Position numbers and translations under genes: made by a program
Part shown: positions 1 to 9,783 of the stretch, in pieces
Layout of the letters: each line of letters starts with the position of its first letter
Position numbering within the stretch: the first letter of the stretch is position 1
The notes under the pieces: model-generated
What the model was told of the DNA's origin: nothing
The model's database searches: none
The model's input: the letters and a program-made list of their open reading frames with translations, nothing else
Assembly (NCBI GenBank): GCA_965153455.1
Contig: OZ234498.1
Span: forward strand, 1,674,001 to 1,738,000
Length of the DNA stretch: 64,000 bases
Source of the DNA: Sphagnum compactum
Lineage: Eukaryota > Bryophyta > Sphagnopsida > Sphagnales
Direction: 5' to 3'

Positions 1-2
1 AG

Positions 3-330
3 AGTCATTTGCAAAAGTTCAGATTATGTTTTCAATAGTACAGAGAATATGGCATTAGTCTGAATCTAAACAAATGTGCATTTATGGTATTTTCAAGGAT
101 GATATTGGGTTTTATTGTTTCCAAGGAAGGGAAACTACCAAATCCAAAGCAAATACAAGCAATCATAAACACGCCACGAGCTAGGAATCCCCAGCAGATT
201 CAAGTATTCAATGGGTTGGCACAATTTTACAAATGTTTTATAAAAAACTTTATTGCAATTATGGCACCTATCACTAAATTGACTAGAAAGACAAAGATTG
301 TTCTTTGGACAGAGGAATGTCAAGGCCTAG
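3..330 (+). pseudogene. Reverse transcriptase C-terminal part (thumb/connection), element A
   Basis: The frame starting at base 3 reads a gypsy-type reverse transcriptase end. It contains the conserved run LGFIVSKEGKLPNPKQIQAI (113-172), then a tract ending in FIKNFIAIMAPITKLTRK. This is the usual stretch after the YxDD palm. The palm itself is outside the window. An in-frame TAG occurs at 36-38, and the frame shifts near 325, where RNase H continues in another frame. In life the enzyme copies element RNA into DNA in the cytoplasmic particle. The domain call is sure; the exact edges are not. Confidence 0.8.
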
Positions 331-800
331 GAATTGATTATACAGAAGTATATTAAAGCACCAATACTGCTATCACCAAACTGGTAGGTGGAATTTCATG
401 TTCATACAGATGCATCCTTGTTAGTTGTGGGGGCTATGTTGTCTCAGAACGTCACAGGGAAGAATGATCAACCAATAGTGTATGCTTCTAAACTTCTAAA
501 TAGAATAGAACAAAATTATAGCACAACTTAGAGAAAGGCTTTAGCAACAGTTTTTTCTTTGCACAAGTTCAGACATTATTTACTAGGCAATAAGTTTGTC
601 TCTTATGTAGATCAAATGGCATTGGTTTATTTGATCAACAAACCACAGGTTTTAGGGATAATAGCTAGATGGTTGTTATTGTTTCTCGAATATGATTTCA
701 CAGTAGTATATAAGCCATGTAGAATTCATGTAGTTGCAGATGCATTGTCAAGATTACCGGATAGTATAAAACCCACAAGTGTGCTTGATCAAACCACAGA
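331..800 (+). pseudogene. RNase H domain, element A
   Basis: After a frameshift the sequence reads FHVHTDASLLVVGAMLSQN near 395-450, with the first acidic residue of RNase H in HTDAS. It continues through a stop near 529 into KFRHYLLGNKFVSYVDQMAL and ends at VVADALSRLPDS (730-765), the usual end of gypsy RNase H. The residue after the in-frame stop is Lys where the family normally has an acidic residue (T-stop-RKALA). The domain would remove the RNA strand during reverse transcription. It is broken by one frameshift and at least one stop. Confidence 0.8.
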
Positions 801-1005
801 TGCAAGTTTGTTTTATATAGGGCCTGAATGGTTGAATGATGTAATTTTTTTTTAAAAAATAGGACAAATTGAGGGCACGTTATCGGTGCAGCAGAAGTAG
901 AGATTGGTTAGCATAATAAAGTCTTTTACACTGAAGAATGGTGAATTGTACAGAATGGGCCAAGATAATAGACTATGACAATGTTTAACAACAACAGAAA
1001 CACAA

Positions 1006-1606
1006 ATGGTGATGAAAGAATTGCATGAAGGACCTTCAAGAAGGCATTTTGCAACAGAAATAACGCAGAAGAAGATATTAGATGCTGGATATTGGTGGCC
1101 AACTATGTACAGGGATGTGCATGATTACTGCAGATCTTGTGATGCATGTCAAAGAACTAGAGGATTGGTAACTCAAAGTCTTGTAAAGTTGGTCACAAGT
1201 CTTCCAAATGAACCATTTATGAAATGGGGACTTGATTTTGTGGGGCATTTTATGCTAGCATAGAGATATACAGGAACAAATACATTCTTATTGCCACGGA
1301 CTCTACTACTAAGTGGGTGGAAGTAAGAACATTGAGAACTAATACAACAACAATCACAACAAAATTTTTGTATAAGTGCATATTAACCAGGTTTCGATGT
1401 CCTTTGACTATAGTCACAAATCAGGGAGTTCATTTTGTTAATGATGCAATCAAGTATTTGACAGATCATTTTTGGATGAAACATGTGAATTCTACAACTT
1501 ATTATCCTCAAGGGAATGGGCAAGTTGAGTCTACTAACAAGGTATTTGGGACAATGTTGACCAAGTTAATTAGTGAAAATAGAACAAATTGGGATGAGCA
1601 CAGATG
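1006..1606 (+). pseudogene. Integrase (HHCC finger and catalytic core), element A
   Basis: The HHCC zinc finger is readable: ELHEGPSRRHF gives the two His, and CRSCDACQRT (from about 1129) gives the Cys pair. The first catalytic Asp is in MKWGLDFVG (near 1230). A TAG at 1261-1263 interrupts the frame, and the core resumes in the next frame. The second catalytic Asp is replaced by Asn (IVTNQG, AAT at 1419-1421). The Glu in GQVEST is kept. Sequence similarity to integrase stops at NWDEH (about 1606), so the C-terminal domain is deleted or replaced. The enzyme could not have integrated DNA in this state. Confidence 0.85.
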
Positions 1607-1800
1607 AAGGCAGGAGGTTGAAGTGGAATTGTTGAGATGAACAGAAGTAGAAGAGGAGTTGAAAAGAGTAGAGAGAAAAGAAGTGTTGAATATTTAGCCG
1701 TTGGCTATAAGGTTGTCGCCACATTCATCATCATCTTCATAATGTGCAAAAGGGAAGGCATATAATGACAAAATATAGTTTGTGCAAACGATAATTCAAG

Positions 1801-4390
1801 ACATAGATACAACTAGAACATCTACAGTTGAATTTTTGCGCAGAAGTAGACGACGTTGGCATGCAAGAGAGTAGACAGGACTAGGAACTACATCAACAGG
1901 TCTAGTGTGCATTGAAGAATTGGAGGAAGACAAAGCTAAAGAACATCATTTTGTGGAGGCACAAATAGTGCAAAAGGATGCAAAGGAGGAGAACGTTATT
2001 GCGTAGGAAAAACAACTATTCACAGAAATGCAATTGAAAGTACAACAAGCCACGGAGGTACAAACAATGGTAGAAGCACAGCAAAGGCTAATGGAGATGG
2101 AGCAACGTGAAGCAAAAGTGGTAGTGAAGAAAAGATGCGCAATCCTAGACAGAGCTCACTTTTGGAGAAAGGTATTAAAATTCCAGATCTTGAGCATTTC
2201 ATGCAGACACAAACAAAGTAGAATTATGATAAACATATAGAGCAAATGGAGAACTGAAAGGATATTGCTATGGAAGAAGATTGGGCTTCTAAAGCAAGGG
2301 TTGTTCCTTTGTTTCTAATGGGGTGGGAAGCACCAATGCCTGATGTAATGTTGGAATTTTGAACACATTCTTAATCAAAGGCACAGATATCTACTTTGGG
2401 CATAAGGATAAGGTGTATGTAACTAATAAACAACTTATTGTAGATGTTTTTGGAGTGTGTGCGGAAGGGTAGAACCTTAAGGACAGGTCAGTAAGTCACT
2501 AGCAATTCAGGCATTACAGAATTGTAAACTTGCACTTGCAAATTCTTTTATAGATCAATGGAATGCAAAAAGTTTGGGTCTACCATATTCAGTCAGATAT
2601 CTAGCAGAGAAGGGGCAAAAGGTCGATTGGGCATAGATTATATTCAATAGTTGGATAGGTGGTATAAGTCTGTTAAGGATAATAAGGGGGATAAGAAAGA
2701 TACCTATCAATCTACTTTAGTATTGGCAAAAATCTTTCAATATATTGTAATAATACCATAGATGACATCTCCACAAGAAAGATAACCGAGGGAGTACAAG
2801 CAGGAGATACTACAAATGACATCGTCACAAGAAAGACAACTGAAGGAGCAAAGCCAGGAAGTTAAGTGGGAACATGACATAAGGTTTTTAGAGGGTGAAG
2901 AACATTTGCACTTTAAAGGGGTTGTATGTGAAATTTGGATGGAGACCACTACAAGTCCAAAACATTTTCAACATTTATAACAACATTTGCAGCAACAACA
3001 ACAACAGTAAACACAGGAAGGTTTACAGGCTACTAAATTGCAGATGGAGAGAATGGCGACACAACTTGATCTTGAAGAGTTTAGACCAGCAAAATTACAA
3101 GTACCACCTAGTAGGCCGAAATCTGCAAAGGGATTCCCATTTGAATTTGAACCGGGGAGAAGAATAATACATGAGTTGGGATCATCCATAGAAGGATCTG
3201 AAGACCCTATGACACAAATAAGTACACCAAAGTTTCTGGAGGAGGTAGCTATAGAAGTAATGAAGGTAGATAAGGCAGCTAAGTTATTTCAGACCATGGT
3301 AATTGTGAGTCTGAACATGGGGAATTTGATTTTGGAAGTAAACACTTTAAAAAAGAGATTGGTTACAGGGGAGAAGGAGAAGGTAGTGTTACAAAAGGAA
3401 TTGGATAAGGAGAGAAAGTTCCAGAAGGGGTATAAACATAATGTGGAAATCTGAGGAAGAATAGGGCAAAAAGTAAGTAGAAAAATAAAATGCTCATTAA
3501 AAAATTGTAGGATGAGAATGAGGAGCTCAAGGGTAGCACAGCACAGCTGAAGTCACAAGATGAAAAATTGCAGAATTTAAGGCAAAAGGTTAAATTATGG
3601 GAAACCACAGAAAGGAAGTAGACAGAAGCATTATTTCTTCATAAGAAACAACAAGAGGCTTTGGATAGTTAGGTGAAAGCACTGACTAAAGAAAAGAAGG
3701 AGAAGGATAATGTTTTGACAAAATTTGGAATTGATAAATCTGAAGAATGTATCTATGTTGCAATCTAAAGAGTTTAGAAAAAAGAAAGTAGAGGCAAAAA
3801 AAGAGTAGTTAATGGAAGACAAGGAGTATAAAAAAACTTTGCAACACCTGCAAGCATAGTTGGAGAAGGCACAAGAATAGAGGAAAAGTTTGGATCTAGC
3901 TGGTATCAAGAAAAGACTAGAGGATTATGAACAGATGTTATAGTATTATACATTAATGAGGATGAAGAACAAGATGAAGGATTCTAAGGAAAAATCTCAA
4001 GAATGGTGGGAGGTTGCAGAGGAATATTTTACAAAGGAGTTGGAGAAAAATCTGGCTTAGCATAAAGCTGATGAAAGAATTCTGAAGTACAAGTTGGAAA
4101 CTTATCAAAAGAATTTTCCAGATTTCATTTGTGGCAGTCCAACAAGTATAGAAGTATCAAGCTAGGATGAAAAAACAAAAGTAGGGCCTAGTGCGACAGC
4201 TCAGGAGGAGGAAATACAGATTGAGGAATCACAAGACCTCAGAAGTGGAACAACTTAGGAGGAGGAGGTACAGCCAGAGATACCACAAGACCTTAAAGGA
4301 GGGGGTCAGGAAGAAAAAGAACCAAAGGGGATTCAAGAATAGGAAAAGGTGGAGGCTATTCCAACACCAAAAAAAAAGATATCCAAGATA
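1801..4390 (+). pseudogene. Decayed accessory coding region rich in coiled coil, downstream of integrase
   Basis: Successive + frames with stops and shifts read as one long low-complexity protein. Around 1910-2140 it is Glu/Lys/Gln-rich (EELEEDKAKEHHF, then QQRLMEMEQREAK). Around 2510-2720 a globular-looking part reads LALANSFIDQWNAKSLG and SVRYLAEKGQKVDWA. A Gln run lies at 2980-3009. The clearest open stretch is 3038-3454 (138 codons), ending in heptad-like Lys/Glu/Leu segments. The coiled-coil pattern continues to about 4180 across frames. An imperfect duplication of about 50 bp lies at 4198-4300. Position and strand suggest a 3' accessory ORF of element A. A captured host gene is possible. 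I do not recognise the family. Confidence 0.45.
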
Positions 4391-4747
4391 CAACATCTCA
4401 ACATAGAACCACAAATTGAAATGTTGGGGAGGAGATTGGAACTATAGAGCAAAATGTAGATATAAAACCATTGGATTCTGTGTAGATTGGGATTATAACA
4501 CTATGGTAGGGGAAATAAATGTTTACAAGGATATAGAATACTATCATTTCATTTCTGTTAGTTTACAAGGATTTCAGGGACGAAATCCAAAATATGGAAG
4601 GGGTATTGTTAAGGGGGTAAACTAAGTATGTGATTCGAGATGAATAAAGCAGTTAGGATAGGGACTAATCGGGGAACTTTGTTAGTTTGAATTTTGAATT
4701 TTTGTTGTTTTGGATCATAATGATGTGACTTGGGATGGTTCAAAAGG

Positions 4748-4752
4748 GGGAA
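4748..4752. repeat. Target-site duplication GGGAA, left copy
   Basis: GGGAA directly precedes the left LTR and recurs at 11737-11741 directly after the right LTR. A five-base duplication is normal for Ty3/gypsy integration. It fixes both ends of element B. Confidence 0.95.
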
Positions 4753-5584
4753 TGACGCGCTCCCAAGCTCCTTGATAGACTCAAGAAGAGTTTAAAGTAG
4801 TAGACAGCGAAAATGTTAGGAGCTCGGGGCACGCTCCCAGCTCTTAGCACTTTAAAAGGGTAGAGGGGCGTGTTAAGGTTCTAGGATGGGACTAGGATGA
4901 GTGACCAACTTCTAGTTATTCACTCAAATTTGCATCAAACCAACCAACAAGTTGGTTAGAATACTATTTGGAGCACCTTTGGTGCTAAGACAAGCCAAGA
5001 CTCGGGCGACTTTGGACTCACAAGACTCACCACGGCCCGGACTCGAAGGAAGCCACCACCTTCCCTCATATAGTATTCTTTGCATCTCTCCGCGGCGCCT
5101 ACATCCAAATGCCTTTTTGTCCCGGGACTCCCAAGGAGGAGTCCCGACCCGACACTGCCAAGGTTTAGACTCTTGCAACTTTGCGAGACTATAACTCTTT
5201 GTTCAAACTTTCGATTGGGATGAGGTCTAAAGCAAAGTTGTAGCTTTCGTCAAAAGCTTTCCAATGGTGTGTTGCACTCCATCTACACGCACAAGGGTCG
5301 AGTCGATTCCTGACTTTTTGTGGTCAGGAGTCAAACTATCAGTTTGACTCCTGGCCTTTCTTGTTGCCATAACTTGTGCTACAAATGTCCAAATGGGTCA
5401 TGTGAGCATTTTAGACATCTACACTTCAATAGATTTCCAATGATATAAAGAACTACCCAATTCGAGGTGTTTTGACTCCTGAAATCGCTCTTTGAAGTTT
5501 TAGGAGTCCCGGCGGACTCCCAAGTTCTCATTTCGGGAGTGTGAGTCTTCATCCTCACACTCTCTCAAGATTGGGGTTGCGACA
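4753..5584 (-). repeat. 3' LTR of element B
   Basis: This 832-bp LTR reads TGTCGCAACCCC at its 5' end on the - strand and ends GCGCGTCA. It matches 10913-11736 over its whole length. In the first 60 bases I count about six or seven differences, almost all transitions, so the insertion is old. A possible TATA-like run (ACTATATGAGG on the - strand) lies near 5063-5073. Short open frames inside it are chance. Confidence 0.95.
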
Positions 5585-5595
5585 CTCTCCCCCAC
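5585..5595 (-). promoter_or_regulatory. Polypurine tract of element B
   Basis: GTGGGGGAGAG on the - strand touches the 3' LTR. This is the position and composition expected for the primer of plus-strand DNA synthesis. Confidence 0.85.
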
Positions 5596-6367
5596 TAGAA
5601 GAAAAAGTCAATGTCCTCATTGACACTTAGAATTTCTTTCCATAATGCAATTGCTTTCTTTTGGATCCTTGGCCATGAATTGTTGACTTTTGCGGCAAGA
5701 CCTTGCCTCAAGCTAACTTAGGCATCCCCAAGTTTCTAACACTCTCTTGGCAAGTCTAAAGGGTCTCATAAAAACCCTTAACCTTTACTTTGTCAAAAGA
5801 CCTAAACTAGTCTAATTGACGAAGCCCTCATTTGGGAGGCGATTATTCCATCCTTCCCCTCATGAGGAACTCAAATCAAGTCTAATCTTGACCTAAGCTA
5901 CTTGACATGACTCCTTTCCCAATCTTGCGCCTTGATCACAACAATCAAACCTAACTAAATGTATGCCTATCAAGGTACGTGAAGCAACGTTTAGGCTTTG
6001 TAAAAACCTAAGTCCCAAGCTACACGATTATAGTACGTGAATGGGGTCATGATTTCCCGTGTTGGCCGCCACTACCAACCAACCCTTTGGGATGCACTTT
6101 GGGCATGTGCACATCCCCACAAGCTCACCTTGCTTGCCTCCTCTTTTGGGGCCAAGCTTTTTCTTAGCCCCAATGTGGGAGTCCGATTTTGATTTGGGCT
6201 TACGCAAGGGAGTTTCATTTGTCCATGCCATTTGAAAACCCTATTTGCACTGCTCATTATGTTCGCGATACAATCTCTTGGAAGTTTTTAGCCTTTATTT
6301 CACTTGCAACTTGATGTGGTACATTTGTGTGACTCCCTGCCCCATTAAAAGAAAGGTGATGTCCCCA
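5596..6367 (-). other. Element B 3' untranslated stretch
   Basis: About 770 bases lie between the end of the chromodomain frame and the polypurine tract. Short - strand frames occur at 6028-6257, but they match no element domain that I recognise. It is probably the element's 3' leader-like spacer. Confidence 0.5.
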
Positions 6368-6769
6368 TCACGTTCTATGTCTCTTTTGTTTCTTTGCCGG
6401 TCTAGTGTGGAATTCTTTTATTGCTTCTTGGGCATATTCCATATCGAATTCATTCACCCAAGATGTCTCTATTGGATGGTATCCTTTCCACTTAATTAAA
6501 TATTCCCGCTCTCGTCCTCTTAGTTGCCTTGATTTGAGCACGACCTCCACTTCAAATTCTAGTTCATTATGAACCAAGTCTGGTGGGGGCCTTGAGTTGT
6601 GCTCTCGATTAGGCCTTGAGGCATCACGGGCGACCGGCTTCAAAAGAGAAAAATGAAATGTGGGATGAACTCTAAGATTTTCCGGTAATTCTAATTTGTA
6701 AGTGTCGGAAAGTTTCTTTTCCAACACTTTGAATGGACCCGCATATGGGCCCAAGAACTTGTGGCTCAA
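6368..6769 (-). pseudogene. Integrase GPY/F module and C-terminal chromodomain, element B
   Basis: This 133-codon frame begins with the GPY/F module of integrase (GPYAGPFKVLEKKL, then RVHPTFHFSLLKP, residues 7-45). It ends with a chromodomain at residues 72-121 (6407-6556), with REREYLIKWKGYHPIETSW and an acidic, hydrophobic C-terminal helix. Chromodomains in this element class are thought to steer integration to modified chromatin in the nucleus. The frame is the same as the upstream integrase core and is separated from it by two adjacent stops at 6770-6781. The first Met here is internal, so this is not a separate gene. A short basic tail (KKQKRH) follows the domain. Confidence 0.9.
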
Positions 6770-6781
6770 ACCTTCTGGCTA

Positions 6782-7811
6782 TCAAAAATTCTTGATGTTC
6801 AACCACACTTCATCCCCTTCTTCAAATTTCACCTCTCGTCGGGACTTGTCCACAAAATCCTTGTACCGCTTGTGTGCCTTTTCCAAATTGGCCTTCGCCA
6901 CCTCCCACAAGCGCTGCCTCTCTTCATCAAGTTGTGTGACCATTGGCACTTCCTCACTTGCATCACTTGGGGGTTGTCCATGTGCTGCCCAAGTCGTTGG
7001 CAGAATTGGTGACTTGCTCGTCACCATTTGAAAGGGGGTGGACCTGGTTGCGGAATGTTCCGAGTTGTTATAACAAAATTCGACCAACTCCAAGTGGTCC
7101 ACCCAATCTTGTTGATCCGCCGCCACATAATTCCTTAGGAATTGTTGGATAACCAAGTTCACCCTCTTGGTTTGTCCATCGGTTTGGGGTCGGAAAAAGG
7201 TGTTCATCTTGAGCTCCGACCCCATGCGCTTCCATAGGGCTCGCCAAAACTTGCTTGTAAACTTTGGTCTCGATCCGAGACTATGTCCTTTGGGAGGCCA
7301 TGATGTTTGAACACGTGCGTGAAGAACAACCTTTCCGTCTCTTAGGGCCTGGCACTATCCTCGATGGGAATGAAATGTGCCATTTTGCTAAACCAATCCA
7401 CCACCACCATGATGGCATCAAAACCCCATGATGGCATCAAAACCCCTTGATGGTGGCAAGCTTACCATGAAATCCATGGACACACTTTCCCATGGCCTTC
7501 CAGGAATCGGCAAAGGTCGCAACAATCCTGTTTGTTTCTTGTTGAGTGTCCAATTTTGTTGGCAAGTCAAGCAAGTCTTCACGTACTCCTTTGCAATGTC
7601 TTTCAAGTTGGGCCAAATAGTAGGACTTCTTAAGGAATGTTGTGGTGCACTTTGCACCACCATGGCCCGCAAGCAACCCATCATGACATTCCTTCAAGAT
7701 GACATCCCTCATCTTCCCTTTTGGAACATAGAGCCGATTTTGCTTATACCACAATAGTCCATTTCGCAAATGGAAGTGTGACTTAACTCCATTTTGAATA
7801 TTTTGCCTCAC
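6782..7811 (-). pseudogene. Integrase, element B
   Basis: The region carries the HHCC finger (ECHDGLLAGHGG, then KTCLTCQQN) and the core start VSMDFMVSLPPSRGFDAIM, then DIVSDRDQ and TDGQTKRVNLVIQQFLRN. The pieces lie in three frames. One frameshift falls near 7660. Another comes from an exact 19-bp tandem duplication at 7408-7445. A third, probably one lost base, falls just after the SDRD motif near 7275. The last catalytic residue is Lys instead of Glu (AAG, 7166-7168). The first two catalytic Asp are kept. The longest intact part is 6782-7225, covering the helix after the core and the start of the C-terminal domain. Confidence 0.9.
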
Positions 7812-7906
7812 TTCCTTGGCGAATTCATCACGACGGCTCGCTAATCAAGCTTCCTTTTGAAGTTTTGTTTCCCCCACATACACCACTTTAAGTTGGTGCT
7901 TTCGAC

Positions 7907-8133
7907 TTAAAGCATCAGGCCCACGTTTTCCTTCTCGACTTTATGTCGAATGTCCGCATTGAATAAGGCCAATGTGTCTTGCCATCTCACTTGTTTTGAT
8001 GACAACTTTGGCTGAGTGGCAAAGTATTTCAAGGTGACATTGTCGGTCCACACCACTACATCTTTGGAGCCTATGTAATGGCCCCAAGTTTTGGACAATG
8101 TATGATGACCCACATTTCCTTCTCATGTGTTGG
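7907..8133 (-). pseudogene. RNase H C-terminal half, element B
   Basis: This reads HYIGSKDVVVWTDNVTLKYF and VRWQDTLALFNADIRHK, the back half of gypsy RNase H with the Asp of WTDN. It is one frame away from the reverse transcriptase frame. The shift lies near 8095, where one base seems to be missing. A second shift near 7910 separates it from the integrase finger. The first half of the domain ([10 protein letters not shown]) lies at the end of the preceding frame. Confidence 0.85.
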
Positions 8134-9366
8134 TCACCTTCGCTCCGTTTCACTCAACTTCTTGCTCTCAAATGTCACCGGCCTTCCATCTTGCACTAGG
8201 ACTCCTCTAGTTGCAAAGTCGAAGGCATCGGAGTGGATCTCGAAGTCTTTGTCAAAGTCGGGTAACTTCAACACTGGCGCTTTCACCAAAATGCTTTTCA
8301 AGGTTTCAAAGGCCTCCTTGCATGCTCCGTCCCATTTGTAAGTTCCGGAGGACTTCTTCAAGAGGTTTGTCAAAGGTGCGGCTATCTTGGCAAAGTTCTT
8401 GATGAACTTGCGATAATAAGAAGCCAATCCTAAAAAGGATCTCAAGGCCAAGACCGACCTAGGTGGTTCCCAATCCAAAATTACCTTCACCTTGTGATCG
8501 TCCATCTCCAAGCCTTCTGAGGTGATCCTATGTCCAAGGAAGTCCACTTCCGTCACCCCGAATTCACACTTTTCGAGCTTGCCATACAACTTGTTTTCCC
8601 TCAGCCTTTGGAGCACCTTCCGGAGGTGCTCCACATGCTCCTCCAAAGAACCGCTATAGATCAAAATGTCATCTATGTAGGCGATGATGAAGTCATCAAA
8701 CCATTCCCGAAAAATGTCATTCATGAGAGTGCAGAATGTGGCGGGTGCATTGGTGAGCCCAAAAGGCATCACCAAGAACTCGTATGAGCCATACCTTGTG
8801 CGACAAGCAGTCTTTTCTTCGTCCCCTTCTGCAATCTGAATTTGGTAATACCCCGAACGTAGGTCAATCCTATTAAACACTTTAGCTTCCGAAAGTCGAT
8901 CAAAGAGATCATCCATTCGAGGTAATGTATATCAGTTCTTCACCGTGACCTTATTGAGGGCTCTATAATCCACACACATCCTCAACGTCCCATCCTCTTT
9001 GTGAACAAAAAGGACGGGTGCCACGTATGGTGATTTACTTGGTTTAATGTATCCCTTTGTGAAGAGTTCTTCAAGTTGAACCTTGAGTTCTTTCAATTCC
9101 TCATGGCTCATTCTATATGGGGCCTTGGCGGGAGGTGCCACTCCCAGCATCACCTCGATTGCATGATCAACTCGTCTTCTCGGGGGTAGGTCTTCGGGCA
9201 ACTTTTCGGGCATCACATCCGAGAACTCATCCAAGACTCGCTTGATGCACTTGGGGGAAGTCACCAAGTTGGTAGCTTCTTTTGGCTCAAACTCACCCAA
9301 CACCCGCATCACACACATCATGCCGTAACCTCCCACACATTCTTTTTCCCAGGTTTTTCCTAACAT
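8134..9366 (-). pseudogene. Reverse transcriptase (and start of RNase H), element B
   Basis: Two parts of one frame, 9366-8932 and 8916-8134, are split by a TGA in VKN-stop-YTLPRM where Arg (CGA) is expected. The fingers ([20 protein letters not shown]), palm ([20 protein letters not shown]) and catalytic YIDD (8668-8679) are intact. The thumb and connection follow ([13 protein letters not shown], then [15 protein letters not shown]). RNase H begins with FEIHSDAF near 8200. Apart from the stop, this is the best preserved enzyme in the window. Its role was reverse transcription of element RNA. Confidence 0.92.
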
Positions 9367-9783
9367 AAAGTGGATGGTTTATCCACCCACACAAGGCACT
9401 TTGTGTGCCTTCACCTGCACGATCCCGCTTTTGGATGGGATTCTAACTAGTCTATTGTGCCCTTATATGAGCACATTGTTTTGGGTGATGAACTCCATTC
9501 CCAAAATGCAATTCATTCCTCCTAAGGTGGAAACCAACAAGTCCACCTTTCCTCTCCAATTTCCTAGTTGAAGAGGCACATCCTTTGCTTATAACGTAGT
9601 GGGATGGGGAACCCCATCTGCAAAGTGCACCTCAATGGGTGCCTTGAGCTCCTCCAATTAGAGCTCCATCCTTTCGGCGCTTTCTTAGGTTATGAAGTTG
9701 GGAGAAGCCCCTGTGTCAAAAAGACATAACACATCCCGCTTAACAATCTTCCCTTTCAAGAAAATGAGTCGATTACATTCAGC
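9367..9783 (-). pseudogene. Aspartic protease region, element B
   Basis: In the same frame as gag and reverse transcriptase this reads VLCLFDTGASPNFIT, with the DTGA catalytic motif (Asp codon 9715-9717). It continues through GGMNCILGMEFI, the usual second half of a retropepsin-like domain. Stops occur after NFIT, after RMEL, after TTL, after NVLI and after VGG. Each could come from a single C to T change at a Gln codon. The protease would have cut the gag-pol polyprotein. Confidence 0.8.

Larger units (their letters stand above)
1..4752 (+). mobile_element. Decayed Ty3/gypsy retrotransposon (element A), left end outside window
   Basis: The order reverse transcriptase end, RNase H, integrase on one strand is that of Ty3/gypsy (Metaviridae) rather than copia. 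The window starts inside reverse transcriptase, so gag, protease and the 5' LTR are not visible. Downstream of integrase lies about 3 kb of purine-rich, coding-like but broken sequence. A possible polypurine tract (AAGGGGGT) is at 4611-4618. The element is split at 4752 by element B, and its sequence resumes at 11742. No LTR could be delimited. Stops and frameshifts in every domain show that it is long dead. Confidence 0.75.

Noticed and set aside
4924-5194. Open frames on both strands inside the left LTR
   Set aside because: They lie within an LTR and are broken in the right LTR and the solo LTR, so they are not conserved.
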